Part shown: positions 15,171 through 19,034 of the stretch, piece after piece
How the letters are laid out: every line of letters starts with the position of its first letter
How positions within the stretch are numbered: the stretch's first letter is position 1
NCBI GenBank assembly: GCA_013041975.1
Contig: JABDQZ010000311.1
Location: forward strand, 1-19,034
Length of the DNA: 19,034 bases
DNA from: Gammaproteobacteria bacterium
GTDB taxonomy: Bacteria; Pseudomonadota; Gammaproteobacteria; Chromatiales; Chromatiaceae
Reading direction: 5' to 3'
Position numbers and translations under genes: made by a program
The notes under the pieces: model-generated
What the model was told of the DNA's origin: nothing
Databases searched by the model: none
What the model saw: only the letters and a program-made list of their open reading frames with translations

Positions 15171-15545
15171 ATGAGTGAAATATATACAATAGAAGCTGAG
15201 GAACTGTTCCGACCGCACAGCGCATTAAAACAGGAGCTCAATCCTCTTACCCCCATTACTGCGGCTAATTCCAAGAAAGCCGAATTATGGTCTGATGGCT
15301 TAAAGTTCTATTTCATGCCAATCTCTTCAGCAGGTGCTGTCCGCAAATATCCACGTATCAAGTTTTTTTCAGAAAGGCCTGCAGAAATTTCTCCATGTAC
15401 TGACAAAGAGGCTTTCTTGACTGAAGGGCTCATTGCAGATTTTATCGTTACAGAAGTCATTCATGACGGCCATTATTTCTATGTATGGAACCTGGAAGCG
15501 GCAGAGCTTCGTGAGGTGCTATACGGTGAACAGACCGCTGCCTGA
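15171..15545 (+). CDS. Hypothetical protein, 124 aa, not recognised
   Basis: The product has no signal peptide or membrane segment. Its N-terminal 35 residues are acidic and mixed (IEAEELFRPHSALKQELNPLTP). The middle and end contain likely beta-strands (LKFYFMPIS, GLIADFIVTEVIHDGHYFYVW). A perfectly placed AAAGGAG ribosome binding site and a terminator of its own just after the stop support a real single-gene unit. I cannot assign a family. Confidence 0.65.
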   Translation: MSEIYTIEAEELFRPHSALKQELNPLTPITAANSKKAELWSDGLKFYFMPISSAGAVRKYPRIKFFSERPAEISPCTDKEAFLTEGLIADFIVTEVIHDGHYFYVWNLEAAELREVLYGEQTAA

Positions 15546-15573
15546 AGCCATATCAAGCTTTGTCAAAGGAAAG

Positions 15574-15602
15574 CCCATCCTTGTGATGGGTTTTTGTTTT
15601 TT
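15574..15602 (+). terminator. Rho-independent terminator of the orphan gene
   Basis: CCCATC (15574-15579) pairs with GATGGG (15585-15590) across a 5-nt loop, and is followed directly by TTTTTGTTTTTT (15591-15602). It begins 28 nt after the stop codon. Confidence 0.85.
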
Positions 15603-15669
15603 GGGTATTAATTAATCATCTGTTGCTTGAGGCAAGCGCGCCTGAATGACTCCAGTCAGTAGTATAAAA

Positions 15670-15684
15670 TGTTATAATATAACA
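15670..15684. promoter_or_regulatory. Zur box (TGTTATAATATAACA)
   Basis: This perfect 15-bp palindrome is identical to the core of the gammaproteobacterial Zur consensus TGTTATANTATAACA. It lies 55 bp before the start of a zinc-related operon, so zinc-loaded Zur should repress that operon. Flanking TATAAT (15673-15678, inside the box) and TATGAT (15695-15700) are two possible -10 boxes; Zur binding would block the polymerase in either case. Confidence 0.88.
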
Positions 15685-15739
15685 AAAAGTTTGTTATGAT
15701 TACGTGCATGTTAATTCAATATAACTAAGTGACTGATTA

Positions 15740-16324
15740 ATGATAAAAATACGTACTCTATTTGCTGTTCTACTGGCAGTTATGATTTATCCGGGTATTG
15801 TTGCCTATGCTCAGGAAAATGCGCATGAGCATGAGCAAGACCATGAAACTGAATATCATGAATCACATGTTCACGGAACATCTGAACTACTGCTGGCTAT
15901 TGAAGGCCATCAAATGGAAATCCATTTTCAAAGTCCTGCCGTGAATCTGCTTGGTTTCGAACATAAACCTCAATCACCAACACAACAGCAACGATTTTCA
16001 TCTGCGGTTAAAACGCTTGCACAAGCGGACAGCTTATTCAGTCTGCCTGCCGAGGCGGAATGTGAACTGGAAAAAGCTGATGTTCAAGCTCCATTTGAAG
16101 ATGTTCATGACGATCATGGACATGAAAAACAGGCAGAGCAAGAGCACGCAGACTTTTCAGCCCACTACCATTATCATTGCAAGCACACCTCCAAGTTAAC
16201 AGGCCTGAATGTGAATATGTTTGAACATTTCCCCCTTATCGAACTGATCCGTGTGCAAGCCCTTTCCGATAAGGGTCAGCAGTCATTTGAGCTGCACTCA
16301 GATCATCGCCAGATTGAGATGTAA
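15740..16324 (+). CDS. zrgA: Histidine-rich exported zinc-related protein, ZrgA / DUF2796 family
   Basis: The 194-residue product has a signal peptide (1-24, ending VAYA) and two histidine-rich stretches: residues 29-45 with six His and residues 123-149 with eight His plus Cys147. The SHVHGTSELLLAIEG segment and the SPAVNLLGFEH segment are typical of DUF2796, named ZrgA in Vibrio cholerae, where the zrg operon supports growth under zinc limitation. It probably captures zinc in the periplasm. AAGTGA (15726-15731) is the ribosome binding site. It is the first gene after the Zur box and is followed after 16 nt by the ABC ATPase gene. Confidence 0.85.
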   Translation: MIKIRTLFAVLLAVMIYPGIVAYAQENAHEHEQDHETEYHESHVHGTSELLLAIEGHQMEIHFQSPAVNLLGFEHKPQSPTQQQRFSSAVKTLAQADSLFSLPAEAECELEKADVQAPFEDVHDDHGHEKQAEQEHADFSAHYHYHCKHTSKLTGLNVNMFEHFPLIELIRVQALSDKGQQSFELHSDHRQIEM

Positions 16325-16340
16325 GTTTAGGTATTAAATA

Positions 16341-17051
16341 GTGACTGAAACAGCCATATCGGTTAATGACCTGCGTTATCGATGGCGTAAAGGTCATGCT
16401 GATGTCCTGGATATTCCTTCATGGAAGGTGGCAAAGGGCGAACACATCTTTATCAGGGGAGCCAGTGGCAGCGGAAAAAGTACGCTGCTTGCTCTGCTTG
16501 CAGGCGTTCTGTTGCCACAGCAGGGTGATATTCAGATTCTGGACAAGTATGTCAACCGGCTCAGCGCCAGCCAGCGGGATCATTTCAGGGCCGATCATAT
16601 TGGTTTTGTTTTTCAGCTTTTCAATCTGATTCCTTATTTGTCGGTTATTGAAAACGTAATTTTACCGTGCAGGTTTTCCCGCTTTCGAAAAAGCAAAGTC
16701 AATGCTTGCGGACGTTCACTGGAACAAGAGGCTATTCGTTTGCTCAATCATCTGGACATGGCTGGCGACAAGCTGCTGCACAGACCAGTTACTGAGCTGA
16801 GTGTCGGTCAGCAGCAACGCGTGGCGACGGCTCGTGCGCTAATCGGTTCACCTGAAATCGTTATTGCCGATGAGCCGACATCGGCACTGGATAGCGAGAT
16901 GCGTGAAGCCTTTATTGAATTGCTGTTTCAGGAATGCAGGGAATCAGGCTCAACACTGTTGTTTGTCAGTCATGACCGTCAGCTGGAGTCTTTATTCAGG
17001 CATCATATCCCGCTGGAAGAGCTGAACCGGCTCGAGCAGGAGACTGCATAA
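16341..17051 (+). CDS. zrgB: ABC transporter ATP-binding protein of the zrg-type operon
   Basis: The 236-residue product is a LolD/MacB-type ATPase. Walker A GASGSGKST is at residues 40-48, followed by the Q-loop VFQLFNLIPYLS, the signature LSVGQQQR, Walker B IVIADEPTSALD and the switch SHD. All key residues are present. Translation begins at GTG 16341, with AGG at 16329-16331 upstream; no better start is seen. LolD-type ATPases drive mechanotransmission rather than channel transport, so in this operon it would power the FtsX-like permease next to it. Its stop codon overlaps the next start by 1 nt. Confidence 0.88.
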   Translation: MTETAISVNDLRYRWRKGHADVLDIPSWKVAKGEHIFIRGASGSGKSTLLALLAGVLLPQQGDIQILDKYVNRLSASQRDHFRADHIGFVFQLFNLIPYLSVIENVILPCRFSRFRKSKVNACGRSLEQEAIRLLNHLDMAGDKLLHRPVTELSVGQQQRVATARALIGSPEIVIADEPTSALDSEMREAFIELLFQECRESGSTLLFVSHDRQLESLFRHHIPLEELNRLEQETA

Positions 17052-18310
17052 TGGCGATATTGTCGCTGGCGATCAAAAGCCTGTTGAATCGTCGTTTCAC
17101 GGCCAGTCTGGTGCTGATCAGTATTGCACTGAGTGTCGCCCTGTTGCTGGGGGTGGAAAGGCTGAGAGTCGAGTCGCGTAACAGTTTTGCCAACACCATT
17201 TCCGGAACTGACCTCATTGTCGGAGCGCGCAGTGGCTCGATTAATCTGCTGCTGTATTCGGTTTTTCGTATTGGTGATGCCACCAATAATATTTCCTGGA
17301 AAAGTTATCGGCATTTTGCCAATAACAAAATGGTCAAATGGAGTATTCCGATATCCCTGGGAGATTCTCACCGGGGTTACCGTGTTATGGGAACCAGTGA
17401 GGATTATTTTCGCTATTACCGTTATTCTAAACACCGTCAGCTGGAATTCTTGAAGGGCAAGCCTTTTGAACAGGTTTATCAGGCCGTTCTCGGTCATGAG
17501 GTGGCTGAAAAACTGGGTTACTCGGTGGGGCAGGAAATCATCATTGCACATGGTGCCGGAAAAACCAGTTTCAGCATGCACAAGGACAAGCCCTTTACCG
17601 TCAGCGGAATTCTTGCAGCTACCGGCACCCCGCTAGATCGCACGGTTCATGTCTCACTGCAAGGAATAGAAGCGATACATAAGGGCTGGATTCAAGGCCG
17701 AAAAGTTCCGGGGCTGAATATTTCCGCTGAAAGGGCGTCCCGGTCTGATCTGACGCCCAACAGCATCACAGCCTTCATGCTGGGATTAAAAAGCCGCATT
17801 GCCACATTTGGATTGCAACGGGAAATCAATGAATACCCTGGTGAACCGTTACAGGCGATCCTGCCAGGCATTACGCTGCAGCAACTCTGGGACATGATGG
17901 CAGTTGCTGAAAACGCGCTATTGATGGTAACAGGACTGGTGGTACTGATCGGGCTTGTGGGCATGCTGACCGTGATGCTCGCTGGTCTTAATGAGCGCAG
18001 AAGGGAAATGGCCATATTACGTTCTGTAGGCGCGCGTCCGATGCATATCTTGCTGTTGATCACCGGTGAGAGCCTGCTGTTGTGCCTGCTGGGTATCGCT
18101 GCCGGTCTTGTGTTACTTTACACCGGTTTGTTTATTACCCAGCCATACATTGAAACTCTCTGGGGGTTATATTTGTCTATTGGTCTGCCAACGGAGCGCG
18201 AATGGGGATTAATGGGGCTGATCGGCCTCACAGGTCTTGTTGTCGGCCTGGTTCCTGGCTACCGGGCATATCGATATTCACTGGCTGACGGTATGAGTAT
18301 CAGGATTTAA
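17051..18310 (+). CDS. zrgC: FtsX/MacB-type permease of the zrg-type operon
   Basis: The 419-residue product shows the four-helix topology of the FtsX/LolC/MacB family: one N-terminal membrane helix (about 14-36), a large periplasmic domain (about 40-285) and three C-terminal helices. The cytoplasmic coupling segment LNERRREMAILRSVGARP is classic for the family. The overlap with the ATPase gene (TAATG) indicates coupled translation of a two-component exporter-like complex. The periplasmic domain has GTDLIVGARSG near its start, a motif typical of this DUF2796-linked branch. A role in moving or loading zinc is inferred from the operon. Confidence 0.86.
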   Translation: MAILSLAIKSLLNRRFTASLVLISIALSVALLLGVERLRVESRNSFANTISGTDLIVGARSGSINLLLYSVFRIGDATNNISWKSYRHFANNKMVKWSIPISLGDSHRGYRVMGTSEDYFRYYRYSKHRQLEFLKGKPFEQVYQAVLGHEVAEKLGYSVGQEIIIAHGAGKTSFSMHKDKPFTVSGILAATGTPLDRTVHVSLQGIEAIHKGWIQGRKVPGLNISAERASRSDLTPNSITAFMLGLKSRIATFGLQREINEYPGEPLQAILPGITLQQLWDMMAVAENALLMVTGLVVLIGLVGMLTVMLAGLNERRREMAILRSVGARPMHILLLITGESLLLCLLGIAAGLVLLYTGLFITQPYIETLWGLYLSIGLPTEREWGLMGLIGLTGLVVGLVPGYRAYRYSLADGMSIRI

Positions 18311-18324
18311 ATCTCGAGGTTGTT

Positions 18325-18849
18325 ATGCACAGGTTTTTTAAACTATTGTTGATGGTATTCATGGTAAATGTTGCTTTTGCAGCAGGTAATGAATTTGAAG
18401 AGGTTGACTGGGATAGTCTGGTACCGGCTGACTACCAGCCAGATGCGATACTCGATAAATACGGTGATTTTTCCGAGCTGACTGATGATGATCCTCGTGT
18501 TCAGGAAATCATGAAAGAACTCGAGGCTTCCTACAAGGTCGCTCCCATCAATGAAGAAATGGATGGAAAGCGCATTAAGTTGCCTGGCTTTGTGGTGCCA
18601 CTGGAAGGTGATGGTAAAGCTGTCAGCGAGTTTTTACTGGTTCCTTATTATGGTGCCTGTATCCACGTACCCCCGCCACCAGCCAATCAGACGGTGTTTG
18701 TCAGTGTGGCCTCAGGAGAAGCGGAAATTCGTAATGCTTTTGATGTAGTCTGGGTCACTGGAACCTTGAGCGCGAAGTCTTTTGATAGTGATTTGGCCAC
18801 AGCCGGGTATCAGCTGGAGGCCGTTACCGTAGAGCCTTATGAAGAATAA
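18325..18849 (+). CDS. Exported DUF3299 protein of the zrg-type operon
   Basis: The 174-residue product has a signal peptide (1-19, ending AFA), an acidic segment rich in Asp and Glu, and the DUF3299 hallmark LLVPYYGACIHVPPPPANQ with a conserved Cys and His, then an OB-like ending (VWVTGTLS, GYQLEAVTVEP). The Cys-x-His pair could bind metal. DUF3299 genes commonly follow ZrgABC-type genes, where they are counted among the zrg genes; I am not sure of the letter. It starts 14 nt after the permease gene with AGGTTG upstream, and it is the last gene of the unit. Confidence 0.82.
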   Translation: MHRFFKLLLMVFMVNVAFAAGNEFEEVDWDSLVPADYQPDAILDKYGDFSELTDDDPRVQEIMKELEASYKVAPINEEMDGKRIKLPGFVVPLEGDGKAVSEFLLVPYYGACIHVPPPPANQTVFVSVASGEAEIRNAFDVVWVTGTLSAKSFDSDLATAGYQLEAVTVEPYEE

Positions 18850-18852
18850 ACA

Positions 18853-18880
18853 GCCCCGCCGGAGGTCAGTCTGACGGGGC
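18853..18880 (+). terminator. GC hairpin after the zrg-type operon, possible terminator
   Basis: GCCCCG (18853-18858) pairs with CGGGGC (18875-18880) around a 16-nt loop, 3 nt after the stop codon. No T tract follows, so it may be a processing or rho-dependent structure rather than an intrinsic terminator. Confidence 0.4.
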
Positions 18881-18990
18881 CTACCGTGTGCCGGTGGTTT
18901 ATCCCCTCAAGTATGTAGGGGTCAAGTTACAGTGTAGTCAATCAAGGAAACTTTTTGGGGAATGAAAGGCTTACATTCCATTATCAGGGA

Positions 18991-19034
18991 ATGAGGAAAA
19001 AACTATTTAAAGTTCTGCTGTTTAGGGCCGATAC
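18991..19034 (+). CDS. Possible 5' end of a further gene (cut by window end)
   Basis: An ATG at 18991 opens a frame that begins with Lys/Arg and then hydrophobic residues (MRKKLFKVLLF) and runs to the window edge. AGGGA stands immediately before it, which is too close for a normal ribosome binding site. Only 14 codons are visible, so this is weak. Confidence 0.2.
   Translation, partial: MRKKLFKVLLFRAD

Noticed and set aside
17003..17581. 192-codon minus-strand frame opposite the permease gene
   Set aside because: It is long but lies opposite the FtsX-like permease start and periplasmic domain, and is rich in His, Gln and Arg as expected of a shadow frame.

Overview
The window looks like chromosomal DNA from a free-living gammaproteobacterium with a moderate, slightly AT-leaning base composition. 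The evidence is a Tas-type aldo-keto reductase, a YhdH/AcuI-type reductase, an AcnD/PrpF-type methylcitrate pathway under a GntR regulator, a 15-bp core matching the enterobacterial and vibrio Zur box, and a zinc-uptake operon like the Vibrio zrg system. I cannot name the genus. I see no tRNA, rRNA, CRISPR array, transposase or phage gene.

Layout. Positions 1-2472 hold the 3' end of an alpha/beta hydrolase gene, then tas and acuI (acrylyl-CoA reductase family), all on the plus strand. A minus-strand autotransporter-like gene (2469-3881) converges on acuI with a 4-nt overlap. It is divergent from the methylcitrate-cycle operon prpE, gntR-type regulator, prpB, prpC, acnD, prpF (4170-12937). The shared 288-bp divergent region carries two GTCGAC-centred palindromes, and a third covers the prpE start codon; these are good candidates for the operators of the co-encoded regulator. 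Four small unrecognised genes follow (12995-14823): one probably cytosolic, one exported and cysteine-containing, one CxxC mini-protein and one lipoprotein. After a strong hairpin comes a lone small gene (15171-15545) with its own terminator. A Zur-boxed operon then encodes a histidine-rich exported protein (ZrgA/DUF2796), an ABC ATPase, a FtsX/MacB-type permease and an exported DUF3299 protein (15740-18849).

How the genes work together. PrpE activates propionate to propionyl-CoA, PrpC condenses it with oxaloacetate, AcnD and PrpF convert 2-methylcitrate to 2-methylisocitrate, and PrpB cleaves that to pyruvate and succinate. AcuI makes propionyl-CoA from acrylyl-CoA, so its nearness could feed the same cycle (inference). 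The zrg-type operon should be derepressed when zinc is scarce.

The most unusual structure is in the 313-bp gap between prpC and acnD. It holds two long hairpin elements, each with a 52-bp core. The cores are 43/52 identical, lie in opposite orientation, and differ only by transitions. Each core is enclosed by long inverted-repeat arms (31 bp perfect; 28 bp with two mismatches) whose sequence is unrelated between the two elements. A conserved core inside self-complementary but copy-specific arms is not how ordinary transposon ends look.
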